From: Pedobacter sp. W3I1 | GTDB taxonomy: Bacteria > Bacteroidota > Bacteroidia > Sphingobacteriales > Sphingobacteriaceae | NCBI RefSeq assembly: GCF_030816015.1 | Contig: NZ_JAUSXN010000001.1 | Span: 806,001-870,000, forward strand | DNA: 64,000 nucleotides | Reading direction: 5' to 3' | In this document: piece by piece, positions 17,986 through 26,345 of the stretch | Layout: every line of letters begins with the position of its first letter | Position numbering within the stretch: the stretch's first letter is position 1 | Notes under the pieces: model-generated | The model's database searches: none | Seen by the model: only the letters and a program-made list of their open reading frames with translations | What the model was told of the DNA's origin: nothing | Program-made: the position numbers and the translations under genes

Positions 17986-18016
17986 CAAAGATAGATAGAA
18001 TACTTTTATTATCAAA
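17986..18016 (-). promoter_or_regulatory. Promoter of the rplM operon
   Basis: On the minus strand TTTG (18016-18013), a 19-base spacer and TATCTTTG (17993-17986) match the Bacteroidota -33/-7 consensus exactly. The leader of about 50 bases contains TCCCA/TGGGA (about 17967-17982), a possible site for ribosomal-protein feedback. Confidence 0.75.
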
Positions 18017-18168
18017 TAGTTGGAGAGAAAATTTTTGATATAAAATTATCATCATTGCTAAGAGCGCAGCGATGTGGCAATCTAATTGGTGATTTTTTTG
18101 TAAAGCAAATACTGTAGTTCTTCGGTTGGTTCCAGTCGGGCTTTACGCTAAATCTTTTAAACGCTGCT

Positions 18169-18229
18169 GTCATGCTGAGGTACGAAGCATCTGTTTCGTC
18201 GGCTGCAGATTCTTCGTGCCTCAGAGTGA
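18169..18229. repeat. REP-like palindrome (GTCATGCTGAGG family)
   Basis: GTCATGCTGAGGTACGAAGC at 18169 pairs with the segment CTTCGTGCCTCAGAGTGA near 18212-18229, with inner CATCTG/CAGAT. It is an imperfect copy of the near-perfect hairpin at 26058-26120. The remainder of the 17932-18310 spacer holds the rplM promoter, a decayed GCAATGACG-type repeat near 18052 and no gene. Confidence 0.8.
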
Positions 18230-18310
18230 GATTATTAAAGAAGGTACTTCATATTAAATCTTCATGAACGTTTTACTATAACAGTAAACGAATACCTTCT
18301 GGTTTATTTT

Positions 18311-18862
18311 CTAATTGAAAGAATCATTGTAAGCCTTGATCAATTTCTGTATTGATTGAAAACTATATTCATTAATAGATTTAAAGGATTCAATTAAATC
18401 AGGTCTATCGCTAATTAGGTCAAATAAACTTCGTTGTCTTTCATTTCTTGATGAAGTGAAAATCCCATTAGTTTTTACTCTTAATAATGGGGAGTTACCT
18501 TTTGAAACATAATAGTCAACATGAGTAAACTGACCCGAAGACCTGTAATAACTAAAAAAATCTACCTTACCTTTTTCCCATATTTTTAAATAAACAGTAT
18601 CTGTAGTATTGGGTAAAACTTTCTTTGTAAAGGTAGATTGGATCTTTTCTTTGTAGTATTCCCTTATCTCGCTATTATCAATTTTAACAAACGATTTTTC
18701 ACCTATTGCTTTTATTTTTATGATTTCTTTCCCTAAAAGGGCCTGTTCGCGAATTTTTCCTTTTATGGTATCGCCATTTAACTTAACAATGTAATCGTCT
18801 TGAGCATATATTATTTTGCTGAATGCTAAAGTTAGGAAGATGATAATAAAGATTTTTTTCAT
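18311..18862 (-). CDS. Secreted protein of unknown function
   Basis: I do not recognise a named family. The frame opens at 18877, but the ATG at 18862 starts directly on a signal peptide (MKKIFIIIFLTLAFSKIIYA), so it is preferred; this gives 183 residues. The mature part begins QDDYIVKLNGDTIKGKI, a pattern (strand, then NGDTIKG) often seen in exported Bacteroidota proteins of unknown function, and is mixed alpha/beta and rich in Lys and Ser. It stands alone, upstream of no obvious partner, and points away from the ORF6N gene's upstream side. Confidence 0.6.
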   Translation of the reverse strand: MKKIFIIIFLTLAFSKIIYAQDDYIVKLNGDTIKGKIREQALLGKEIIKIKAIGEKSFVKIDNSEIREYYKEKIQSTFTKKVLPNTTDTVYLKIWEKGKVDFFSYYRSSGQFTHVDYYVSKGNSPLLRVKTNGIFTSSRNERQRSLFDLISDRPDLIESFKSINEYSFQSIQKLIKAYNDSFN

Positions 18863-18954
18863 TTTAATGAAGTTCAAGGCTTAGTATTTGTTTAGTTACG
18901 ATGTTGTTACAGGGTTTATCTGATTAATATCTAATAGTATTTTCTTAAAAAAAA

Positions 18955-19494
18955 TCACAAATCATCAGGCATATAACCAATCCTTTTTCTTGGTCCAATT
19001 TTCTTATCAATAAGTCTATCCAAGTAGGTAAAAACCAATTCGATGTTTTTATCGTGATTATTCAGCGTCTTTTTAATCTCTTCGATTTCAAGTTTGAGTT
19101 CGCCATTATCCACAATGAATTGACGGATACGTGAGAAAATCCTTACAATTTGGATATTTACCTGAATGGCTTGCTTACTGTTTAATACACTCGAAAGCAT
19201 TAATATGCCATGCTCGGTAAAAACATTTGGTAAATAGGTTCTTCCTCCTCTTCCCTTTTTTGAGGTCACAAATTGTGACCTCAAAGATTCCCATCCCTCA
19301 CTAGTTAGTTGGAACATGAAATCATTTGGGAAACGTTCTATGTTTCTGCGGATGCTTTGATTTAAAACTTTAGTTTCTACACCATAAAGCTCAGCTAAAT
19401 CACTATCTAGCATGACTTTTAGGCCTCTTAACTCGTAAATTTTATTAACTACAATATTATCAGGGATGATAGGAAGCATTTGTTTCGCCGTCAT
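18955..19494 (-). CDS. ORF6N-domain DNA-binding protein
   Basis: A 179-residue protein. Residues about 10-95 form an ORF6N domain (IVVNKIYELRGLKVMLDSDL, AELYGVETKVLNQSIRRNIE, RFPNDFMFQLTSEGWESLRS), a DNA-binding module first described in phage and virus proteins, followed by FTEHGILMLSSVLNSKQAIQ and a coiled C-terminal helix (LKLEIEEIKKTLNNHDKNIE). The family is linked to phage and mobile elements and to antirepressor-like regulators; its role in bacterial chromosomes is unclear. No other phage genes lie near, so it is an isolated relic or a domesticated regulator. Confidence 0.85.
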   Translation of the reverse strand: MTAKQMLPIIPDNIVVNKIYELRGLKVMLDSDLAELYGVETKVLNQSIRRNIERFPNDFMFQLTSEGWESLRSQFVTSKKGRGGRTYLPNVFTEHGILMLSSVLNSKQAIQVNIQIVRIFSRIRQFIVDNGELKLEIEEIKKTLNNHDKNIELVFTYLDRLIDKKIGPRKRIGYMPDDL

Positions 19495-19534
19495 ATCATT
19501 TTGGATTTAAGTTGAAGATAAAAAAATAGATTCT

Positions 19535-20498
19535 TTAAACCAAAATCGAATCAATAATTTTCTTAATCTTTTCTTCCCGCGCTTTATAATTTCCGCTGAT
19601 CTGAATATAGGCAATTCCACGTTTTTCTAGTTCACCTTTAAAAAGGCTGAACATTTCTAAACGTTTGTCTCCAAAATCGCGGAGGTGATCGGCTACCCAT
19701 TCTACATCAATATCAATAGCAAATATAGATCATAACAGATTTCGTTTTCCAGGTCATTCAGGATCTGTGGAACTTCATTCAGGTAATATTGCGAATAAAT
19801 CTTTGTAGTAATCAGATCGGTATCACAAAAAACAACCTTATTGGCGCTAATGGTTTTTTCTTTTACCCTTTCGGTTTGTGCTGTCCCGATTTCGATGATG
19901 TCATCAATTGTGATATCGTTCGAGCTGATTAATTCGCGCGCAACTTCAGGAGCAAAGGTAGTTTGATAGTGCAAAGCCATTTTTTCGGCCATAGTCGATT
20001 TTCCTGTGCTTTCTGGTCCATAGAAACATATTTTCTTTACAAAATATGGGCGCACTTCTTTCGGGATAAATTCCCAGTATTGGAATGGCTTAGTTCTGAT
20101 TAAGGTAGCAGAAACGGGGATAAATTTTCTTGGTTCATCAAACAAAATATGTTCAGCATCTAAATTGAAAGCAAAAGGCTCCCCATAAAATTCTGAACTA
20201 AAAAGAATGTCGATCTTAGAGTAAACCTCCCGCATTTTAATCGCCCAAATATTTGTACGCTCGTTTAAAGGAAGGCTTTCGTCATCAAAATCGTCAGTAA
20301 TAATGGCGGGTTTGATATTCGGCTGGTTCTTAAATATTTCCTTGATCCATTTGAAACGCACAGCCGGATCAATCTCATCGGCAGGAGTAAAACTCATCGA
20401 AACAATCAATTCATCGCAATGTGAAGCAGCGAAATTAATAATGCAATATGCCCGTTATGAATGGGCATAAATTTGCCAATCACTAAACCCCTTTTCAT
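19535..20498 (-). pseudogene. nadR: NadR-type nicotinamide-nucleotide adenylyltransferase / ribosylnicotinamide kinase, two -1 frameshifts
   Basis: NadR makes NMN and NAD from salvaged nicotinamide riboside. From the ATG at 20498 the frame reads MKRGLVIGKFMPIHNGHIAL (the HxGH nucleotidyltransferase site), then loses one base near 20437; the central frame (20409-19702) has SMSFTPADEIDPAVRFKWIK and the kinase P-loop FYGPESTGKSTM; one base is lost again at 19715-19716, after which VEWVADHLRDFGDKRLEMF and ISGNYKAREEKIKKIIDSI complete the C-terminus, with stop at 19535. Restoring both bases gives 321 residues, normal for this family. The ATG overlaps the pnuC stop (ATGA). The domain content is intact, so sequencing indels are a serious alternative to gene loss. 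Confidence 0.85.
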
Positions 20499-21157
20499 GC
20501 CGTTTTAGGGTAGCTTCTGTATTCTTTTATCCAATGCCACAATGCAAAAGCAGCAATAATGGTGAAGATGAAATATTCTACCCCCATAAACTTGATGCCT
20601 TTTAAAAAGTACAGGTAAGTGGCTACAATATCGATAATCAGCCAGATAATCCAACATTCTACTCTTTTCTGGATCATCAGGAAAGTGGTAATCACACTCA
20701 TTACAAAAATAAATGAATCAATAAAAGGATAAGCGCTAGGTAAATTAAATAATAGTGGCAGCCAGTTGTGTAACTGACTGGCCAAAGTACCCATTAATAA
20801 TGTGCCAATGATGCCAATGGCCAGTAAGACTAGAAATTGCTTTAACGGCATAAAACTGATTTTAAGCTCCTTGTTTTTATCTTCTTCTCCAGGTTTTGGA
20901 TTAGTCCATCGCCACCAGCCCATAATGTTGGTTATAAAAAAGAAAACCATCAAAAACATATCGGGATAAAGTTGGCTTTGATAATATAAAAATGCCGATA
21001 AGAATACATTGACAATGCCTGCAGGCCAGCTCCAAACACTGGCTTTTGCTGAAAGTATAACGGAAATAATCCCTGTAATTACAGCAAAGAATTCTAAATA
21101 GCTCATTTTATAGCCAAGAACCGTGAAAAATATAGTGTGGGCATCGAAAAAATCCAT
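20495..21157 (-). CDS. pnuC: Nicotinamide riboside transporter
   Basis: A 220-residue membrane protein of the PnuC family, which brings in nicotinamide riboside by facilitated diffusion, trapped by NadR phosphorylation. Family marks are SVWSWPAGIVNVFLSAFLYY, NIMGWWRWTNPKPGEE and the C-terminal WIIWLIIDIVATYLYFLKG. About seven membrane segments are visible. Met1 and Met18 are both possible starts. It overlaps nadR by 4 bases; the pair is a complete salvage module if nadR works. Confidence 0.93.
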   Translation of the reverse strand: MDFFDAHTIFFTVLGYKMSYLEFFAVITGIISVILSAKASVWSWPAGIVNVFLSAFLYYQSQLYPDMFLMVFFFITNIMGWWRWTNPKPGEEDKNKELKISFMPLKQFLVLLAIGIIGTLLMGTLASQLHNWLPLLFNLPSAYPFIDSFIFVMSVITTFLMIQKRVECWIIWLIIDIVATYLYFLKGIKFMGVEYFIFTIIAAFALWHWIKEYRSYPKTA

Positions 21158-21304
21158 TTTTTCTTTTTGAGGAATCTAAAAAATACTAATGTAAATAATT
21201 TATTTGCGGCTATTGGTTTTCTATTGGAAAACAATCCAAAAATATAGCTGTTATAACAATATCTAATGACTAATCGCCGTATTTATTAACCAGCAGATTT
21301 CGTT

Positions 21305-22393
21305 ATGCAATATCTCGACCATGTTTTCGGTTATCCTATCCCTTTGTTTTTTAAGAACCTAATCATTGGCTTAATAGCTGTATTTCTTGGCATTTTAATC
21401 AAGTTTATCATTCACAGAACTTTCATCCTGCTTTCGCGTTGGTGGGATTTTATCATTATAAAATCGACAGTAAAGCATTTAAGGAGACCTGTTGCTATTT
21501 TTATTCCATTATTGATCCTTAACTTCTCGTTAACGCTGATGGAGATGGCGCCAACATATCGCCTTCCAATAACCAAAATATTAGAAATTGCCCTAACGAC
21601 TACTTTTGCACTGATTTTGGTGAGGGCAATTAACGTTTTGGAAGATTATTTCTACCTGAAATATGATCTTAACAAAGAAAATAACCTGAAAGAGCGTAAA
21701 ATCAGAACGCAATTGCAGTTTGTTCGAAAATTTATTGTTTCGCTTATTATTTTAATTACTGCGGCTATTATTTTATTGAGTTTTGAAAGTATGCGTAAAA
21801 TCGGAGCCGGACTGCTTACTGGTGTTGGTATAGGAGGGATTATCATCGGTTTTGCAGCACAGAAATCGCTTGGAAATTTATTGGCAGGCTTTCAGATCGC
21901 TTTTACCCAGCCAATAAGGATTGATGATGTTTTAGTTGTAGAAGGTGAATGGGGTAAGGTAGAGGAGATCACCCTAACCTATGTGGTGGTTAATATCTGG
22001 GATCAACGACGGTTAATCCTGCCGATTACCTATTTTATAGAAAAGCCCTTCCAAAACTGGACACGCGTTTCTGCTGATTTGCTTGGAACGGTTTTTTTAT
22101 ATCTTGATTATACCATCCCGATCGAACCATTGCGACAGGAATTAACCCGGCTTTTAAATGCTGATCCGCTTTGGGACAAACGTGTAAATGTGGTACAGGT
22201 TACAGATAGCACAAAAGATGGTGTTATTGAAGTTCGTTTTTTGATGAGTGCTTCTAACTCTTCAAGAACTTTCGATCTGCGTTGTCATGTAAGAGAAGCG
22301 ATGATTACTTTTATTCAAAATAATTATCCAGAGAGTTTGCCCAAGAGAAGGCTGGAGTTTAAGGATATAGAAAAATCGTCATTTCAACCGTAG
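21305..22393 (+). CDS. Mechanosensitive channel of the MscS family
   Basis: A 362-residue membrane protein. Four N-terminal membrane helices precede the pore helix and beta domain: KIGAGLLTGVGIGGIIIGFA with AAQKSLGNLLAGFQIAFTQP is the TM3/hinge segment, and RIDDVLVVEGEWGKVEEITL plus NIWDQRRLILPITYFIEKPF the beta domain. These channels open on hypo-osmotic shock. The last codons (IEKSSFQP) lie within the left arm of a REP-like palindrome at 22375, which means the repeat has supplied the stop codon. Confidence 0.92.
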   Translation: MQYLDHVFGYPIPLFFKNLIIGLIAVFLGILIKFIIHRTFILLSRWWDFIIIKSTVKHLRRPVAIFIPLLILNFSLTLMEMAPTYRLPITKILEIALTTTFALILVRAINVLEDYFYLKYDLNKENNLKERKIRTQLQFVRKFIVSLIILITAAIILLSFESMRKIGAGLLTGVGIGGIIIGFAAQKSLGNLLAGFQIAFTQPIRIDDVLVVEGEWGKVEEITLTYVVVNIWDQRRLILPITYFIEKPFQNWTRVSADLLGTVFLYLDYTIPIEPLRQELTRLLNADPLWDKRVNVVQVTDSTKDGVIEVRFLMSASNSSRTFDLRCHVREAMITFIQNNYPESLPKRRLEFKDIEKSSFQP

Positions 22394-22469
22394 TGGAGAA
22401 TCTACAAAGGTGTTGTTGAAAGATTTCTCTCCCGAAAGTTCGGGACTGCGCTTCAGTCGAAATGACGAT
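22375..22469. repeat. REP-like palindrome overlapping the 3' end of the mscS-like gene
   Basis: ATCGTCATTTC (22375-22385) pairs perfectly with GAAATGACGAT (22459-22469); inside, a TTTCTCTCCCGAAAGTTCGG segment adds a small hairpin. Same family as 15045-15148. The left arm is coding sequence. Confidence 0.85.
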
Positions 22470-22487
22470 CTTTTTTTAAAATTTATA

Positions 22488-24779
22488 TTATTTAAACATG
22501 CCTTTCAGTTTTGCTAATTTTTCCTGCAGATCGCCATCAGCATCTTTTGGCTCATTGCGGGGCTTGAAATTGGATTTACTGTTATTCTGTTTAAAATCTT
22601 GTTTCGGTTTATGCTCCTTAGTCTCCCGACTACGGACTTCCGATTTCGGACTGGCTTCAGTTTTCATTGATAGCGAAATCCTTTTACGGGCTACGTCAAC
22701 TTCCATAACCGTAACTTCGACCTTTTGATGCACTTTAACCACATCATTTGGATTAGCCACGAAACGGTTGGCAAGCTGACTGGTGTGAACCAGACCATCT
22801 TGATGCACACCGATATCAACAAAGGCACCGAAATTGGTAATGTTGGTTACAATTCCAGGAAGCTTCATACCTACTCTTAAATCTGAAACCTCATTCACAC
22901 CATCGGTAAAGCTAAAGGCCTCAAACTGTTCACGCGGATCGCGGCCAGGTTTTGCCAGTTCTTTTAAAATATCAGTTAGTGTTGGTAAACCGATTTCGTC
23001 CGTTACATATTGCTGTGGTTTAATCTGCTTTTGCAATTGTGTATCTTTCATTAAAGCAGAAACGGTAGTGCCCAGGTCCTTTGCCATTTTATCTACTACT
23101 GCATAACGCTCAGGGTGTACACCGCTGGTATCCAAAACATTTTCTGCATTGCGGATCCGTAAGAAACCTGCCGCCTGCTCGTAAGCTTTGTCACCCAAAC
23201 GAGATACTTTTTTCAAGCTTTCACGGTTTTTAAAAGCACCATGAGTATTTCTATAGTCTACGATATTCTGTGCTAAAGTTGGTCCTAAGCCAGAAACATA
23301 GGCTAAGATCTGTTTTGAGGCGGTGTTTAATTCTACACCTACAGCATTTACCGCACTGATTACGGTATCATCTAAACTTGCCTGTAATTTATGCTGATCA
23401 ACGTCGTGCTGGTATTGGCCCACACCGATCGATTTTGGATCAATTTTTACCAGTTCGGCCAATGGATCCATTAAACGGCGACCGATTGAAACGGCTCCCC
23501 GTACGGTAATGTCCTGTGTAGGGAATTCTTCCCTGGCTACTTCTGATGCCGAATAAATCGAAGCGCCACTTTCGTTAACCATTACAATGGTGATGTGCGG
23601 TAAATTCAACCCACGAACAAACGCTTCGGTTTCTCTTCCTGCAGTACCGTTACCAATGGCGATGGCTTCAACGTTGTGTTTCTCGCAGAGCTGTTGAATG
23701 GTAAATTCGGCATTTTTCACATTCCCTTGTCCGGTATGCGGATAAATGGCCGTGTTTTCTAACAGCTGACCTTGTTTATCTAAACAAACCACTTTACAAC
23801 CGGTACGAAAACCGGGATCGATAGCCAGTACATTTTTTTGTCCCATTGGAGCTGCCAATAACAATTGACGTGCATTTTCGGCAAAAACCCGGATAGCTTC
23901 TTCATCTGCTTTTTGTTTGGTAAATACACGGAGCTCTGTTTCCATTGCCGGCTCCAACAAACGTTTATAGCCATCTTCTAAAGCCTGCTGAACCTGCTTT
24001 GAAGCAGCATTATTGCCCAAAATAAACTGGTTTTCTAAAATGGCAATAGCATCTCCTGCTGGTGGAAGTGCATCTAATCTTAAAATCAGTTCCTTCTCAC
24101 CACGGCGCATAGCCAGCACACGGTGTGATGCAGCTGTTTTAACCGGCTCGCTCCATTCGAAATAATCTTTATATTTAATGCCTTCTTCTTCTTTTCCTTT
24201 GATCACTTCTGATTTAAAAACAGCTTTTTCCTGAAAATAAGTTCGCATTTTGGTACGTGCCTCTACATTTTCAGAAATCATTTCAGCAATGATATCCCGT
24301 GCGCCCGCTAAAGCTTCATCAAGCGAATTTACACCTTTCTCTGCATCGATAAATTTATCTGCTGATGCCTCTAAATCAAAAGCATTCTGTTCAAATATCT
24401 GTAAGGCCAAAGGCTCTAAGCCTTTCTCTTTTGCAACCGAGGCACGTGTTTTACGTTTAGGTTTAAATGGCAGATAAATGTCTTCCAGAAGTGAAATGGT
24501 TTCGGCTTCGTTGATCTTTTTTTCCAGTTCGGGCGTTAACTTGCCAAGCTCTGTCATCGATTTCAAAATCGCTTCCCGGCGCTTGTCTAAATCGCGCAAT
24601 TGCAAAACCCGATCGCGGATTGCTGCTACCTCAACCTCGTCTAAGCTGCCTGTTGCTTCTTTACGGTAACGTGAAATAAAGGGTACGGTTGCACCTTCAT
24701 CTAACAGGTTTATGGTTGCGGTTACTTGTTTTTCTGCAACTTTTAATTCGGCTGCAATTATTTTATGGTGGGTTAACAT
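22488..24779 (-). CDS. tex: Tex-family S1 RNA-binding protein
   Basis: A 763-residue Tex protein (nucleic-acid binding; implicated in transcription and RNA quality control). Order of domains: N-terminal helical part (TVPFISRYRKEATGSLDEVE, LLEDIYLPFKPKRKTRASVA), an RNase-H-like YqgF domain (VLAIDPGFRTGCKVVCLDKQ), helix-hairpin-helix region (LNTASKQILAYVSGLGPTLA, LGDKAYEQAAGFLRIRNAEN), and a C-terminal S1 domain at about 635-705 (GMKLPGIVTNITNFGAFVDI, GVHQDGLVHTSQLANRFV). The tail is a basic, low-complexity extension. Length is normal. Monocistronic. Confidence 0.96.
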   Translation of the reverse strand: MLTHHKIIAAELKVAEKQVTATINLLDEGATVPFISRYRKEATGSLDEVEVAAIRDRVLQLRDLDKRREAILKSMTELGKLTPELEKKINEAETISLLEDIYLPFKPKRKTRASVAKEKGLEPLALQIFEQNAFDLEASADKFIDAEKGVNSLDEALAGARDIIAEMISENVEARTKMRTYFQEKAVFKSEVIKGKEEEGIKYKDYFEWSEPVKTAASHRVLAMRRGEKELILRLDALPPAGDAIAILENQFILGNNAASKQVQQALEDGYKRLLEPAMETELRVFTKQKADEEAIRVFAENARQLLLAAPMGQKNVLAIDPGFRTGCKVVCLDKQGQLLENTAIYPHTGQGNVKNAEFTIQQLCEKHNVEAIAIGNGTAGRETEAFVRGLNLPHITIVMVNESGASIYSASEVAREEFPTQDITVRGAVSIGRRLMDPLAELVKIDPKSIGVGQYQHDVDQHKLQASLDDTVISAVNAVGVELNTASKQILAYVSGLGPTLAQNIVDYRNTHGAFKNRESLKKVSRLGDKAYEQAAGFLRIRNAENVLDTSGVHPERYAVVDKMAKDLGTTVSALMKDTQLQKQIKPQQYVTDEIGLPTLTDILKELAKPGRDPREQFEAFSFTDGVNEVSDLRVGMKLPGIVTNITNFGAFVDIGVHQDGLVHTSQLANRFVANPNDVVKVHQKVEVTVMEVDVARKRISLSMKTEASPKSEVRSRETKEHKPKQDFKQNNSKSNFKPRNEPKDADGDLQEKLAKLKGMFK

Positions 24780-24916
24780 ATTCTAAAGGTAAAAATTAAA
24801 GGAAGCAAAGCTAATCAGGATTTGCGGGATTTAATGATTTTTAGAATGAAGTTTTCCACCGAAATTTGTGAGTAAGTTTCTTGCCATGGAAGCAATAATG
24901 CATACTGTTTCCCAGA

Positions 24917-25291
24917 TTATACTTTCTTTTTTTTAGCTTTTTCTAAATCCCGTTCTGCTTTAAACTTTGTTATTTTCGTAATTAAATCTAAAGGCAAAGG
25001 TTTATCTAAAGGAAACTGGATGGCTCCTTTACTCCATTTGTAATTGGCAAACTCATCTTTAAATGCTTCGATTCCTGAAGATGTTGGATAAAAGCCGATA
25101 TGTCTTGCATAACCGGCAAAGTACACCAGCACGGTATTTTGTTTAAAGGCCGGCATGCCATAACTGATTACTTCTTTAGCTTCTGGTACGGCTTTGTGGA
25201 TTGTTTCGCGGACTTGCTGAAGCAATTTCTGTGCTTCTACAGGAAAGTTGGCAATATACTGATCGATATTTTCTGGTTTAGGCTGATCCAT
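24917..25291 (-). CDS. DUF1801-domain protein
   Basis: A 124-residue cytoplasmic protein of the DUF1801 (YdhG-like) family. Shared features: ENIDQYIANFPVEAQKLLQQ, VRETIHKAVPEAKEVISYGM, PAFKQNTVLVYFAGYARHIG and FYPTSSGIEAFKDEF. The Bacillus relative YdhG has been proposed as an iron chaperone, but that is not established for this group. It ends in a Lys-rich tail (EKAKKKKV). No operon partner. Confidence 0.88.
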   Translation of the reverse strand: MDQPKPENIDQYIANFPVEAQKLLQQVRETIHKAVPEAKEVISYGMPAFKQNTVLVYFAGYARHIGFYPTSSGIEAFKDEFANYKWSKGAIQFPLDKPLPLDLITKITKFKAERDLEKAKKKKV

Positions 25292-25335
25292 GACTGATCG
25301 TTTTGTAAGATGAATTTACAAAACTTCTTAAAAAA

Positions 25336-25929
25336 CTATTCGCTGATCAGGATGTCGTATTTCTGTAGTAAGCCTGCAATGCCCGATTTTGAGAATTTTG
25401 CTTTTTTGATCCTATTGTTATCCGGGTCGATTGAATAATTATAGGCAGTTCTGAAATCTACTTTTTCAAGGATAGTCTTGTCGAAGGTAGCGTTCAACAA
25501 ATCGCAGTTATGGAGCACTGCGCTTGATAAGTCGCATTCTGAAAAATCTACTTCGTGCAATTGTGAACTTTTGAAGTCCGTTTTCTTGAGCTTTAGTTTG
25601 TAGAAAGATGAGTGATCTAGTTTGCAGTTGTTAAAATTGAATGCCAAACCAAAATCGTTGCAGTTTTCGAACCTTATTCCCAACATTTTGCAATCCTGAA
25701 AATTGACATCAATAAATGAGGTTTTAGTAAGACTGGCAAGACTTAAGTTACAGGAGATGAATTCGCAATCTAAAAATTTAACACCGCTTAAGTCTGAACT
25801 GGCGAAATCGCAATTGATGAATTTACAGTTTTCGTATTCTGCTTTTGGGAGTGCTCGTATGGTAAAATCGGCTTTTTCAAATGTTTGGTCGGCTATGTAT
25901 TCGGACATTGGAGGAATTTTTTTATGCAA
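25336..25929 (-). CDS. Pentapeptide-repeat protein
   Basis: A 197-residue right-handed beta-helix protein. From about residue 15 to 165 it shows A(D/N)LXX-type repeats (YENCKFINCDFASSDLSGVK, FLDCEFISCNLSLASLTKTS, CDLSSAVLHNCDLLNATFDK). The start may be Met8 rather than Met1. The layout resembles Qnr/McbG-like gyrase-protecting proteins, which are about 215 residues, but I cannot see features that prove gyrase binding. It stands alone, followed by DUF1801 on the same strand at a 44-base distance. Confidence 0.88.
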   Translation of the reverse strand: MHKKIPPMSEYIADQTFEKADFTIRALPKAEYENCKFINCDFASSDLSGVKFLDCEFISCNLSLASLTKTSFIDVNFQDCKMLGIRFENCNDFGLAFNFNNCKLDHSSFYKLKLKKTDFKSSQLHEVDFSECDLSSAVLHNCDLLNATFDKTILEKVDFRTAYNYSIDPDNNRIKKAKFSKSGIAGLLQKYDILISE

Positions 25930-26057
25930 CGAATATAAAAATTATCATGCAGTTTTTGGTTTGAGCAAGGAACTGAATTGTGTTTATTGTACAGGCCATG
26001 GTTAACTAAACCCGACAGAAATGGAAATACTTTTTGGTTGCAGCAACCTTGAATTAC

Positions 26058-26120
26058 TGTCATGCTGAGGCACGAAGCATCTGTTTCATAGCCCCAGATG
26101 CTTCGTGCCTCAGCATGACA
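26058..26120. repeat. Perfect REP-like hairpin (GTCATGCTGAGG family)
   Basis: Two perfect 26-base arms (26058-26083 starting TGTCATGCTGAGGCACGAAG, and 26095-26120) flank an 11-base loop. It is the cleanest palindrome of the window. The 25930-26345 spacer holds this element, two CTTCGAC...CTCAGA(A/C)TGACA half-palindromes (about 26211-26233 and 26320-26343) and the pdhB terminator, but no gene. Confidence 0.92.
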
Positions 26121-26274
26121 AAGTTTGTCAAAAAGATTGCAATGAATGGCAGGGCTAATGGAACCGAAGCATTGCCAGAATTCCTTTTCTGAAAATATCG
26201 GAATGGATATTCTTCGACAGGCTCAGAATGACAATGTTTAACATACTCGTCCTTTAGGCCTATAAGGAGGGAAA

Positions 26275-26306
26275 TAAAAAAATCCCCCAAATTACTTTGG
26301 AGGATT
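26275..26306 (-). terminator. Terminator of pdhB
   Basis: On the minus strand AATCCTCCAAA pairs with TTTGGGGGATT (26296-26306 and 26281-26291) around GTAA and runs into TTTTT. It lies about 40 bases past the stop. Confidence 0.75.
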
Positions 26307-26345
26307 TATATCTTTTGGTCTTCGACTACGCTCAGACTGACAATT

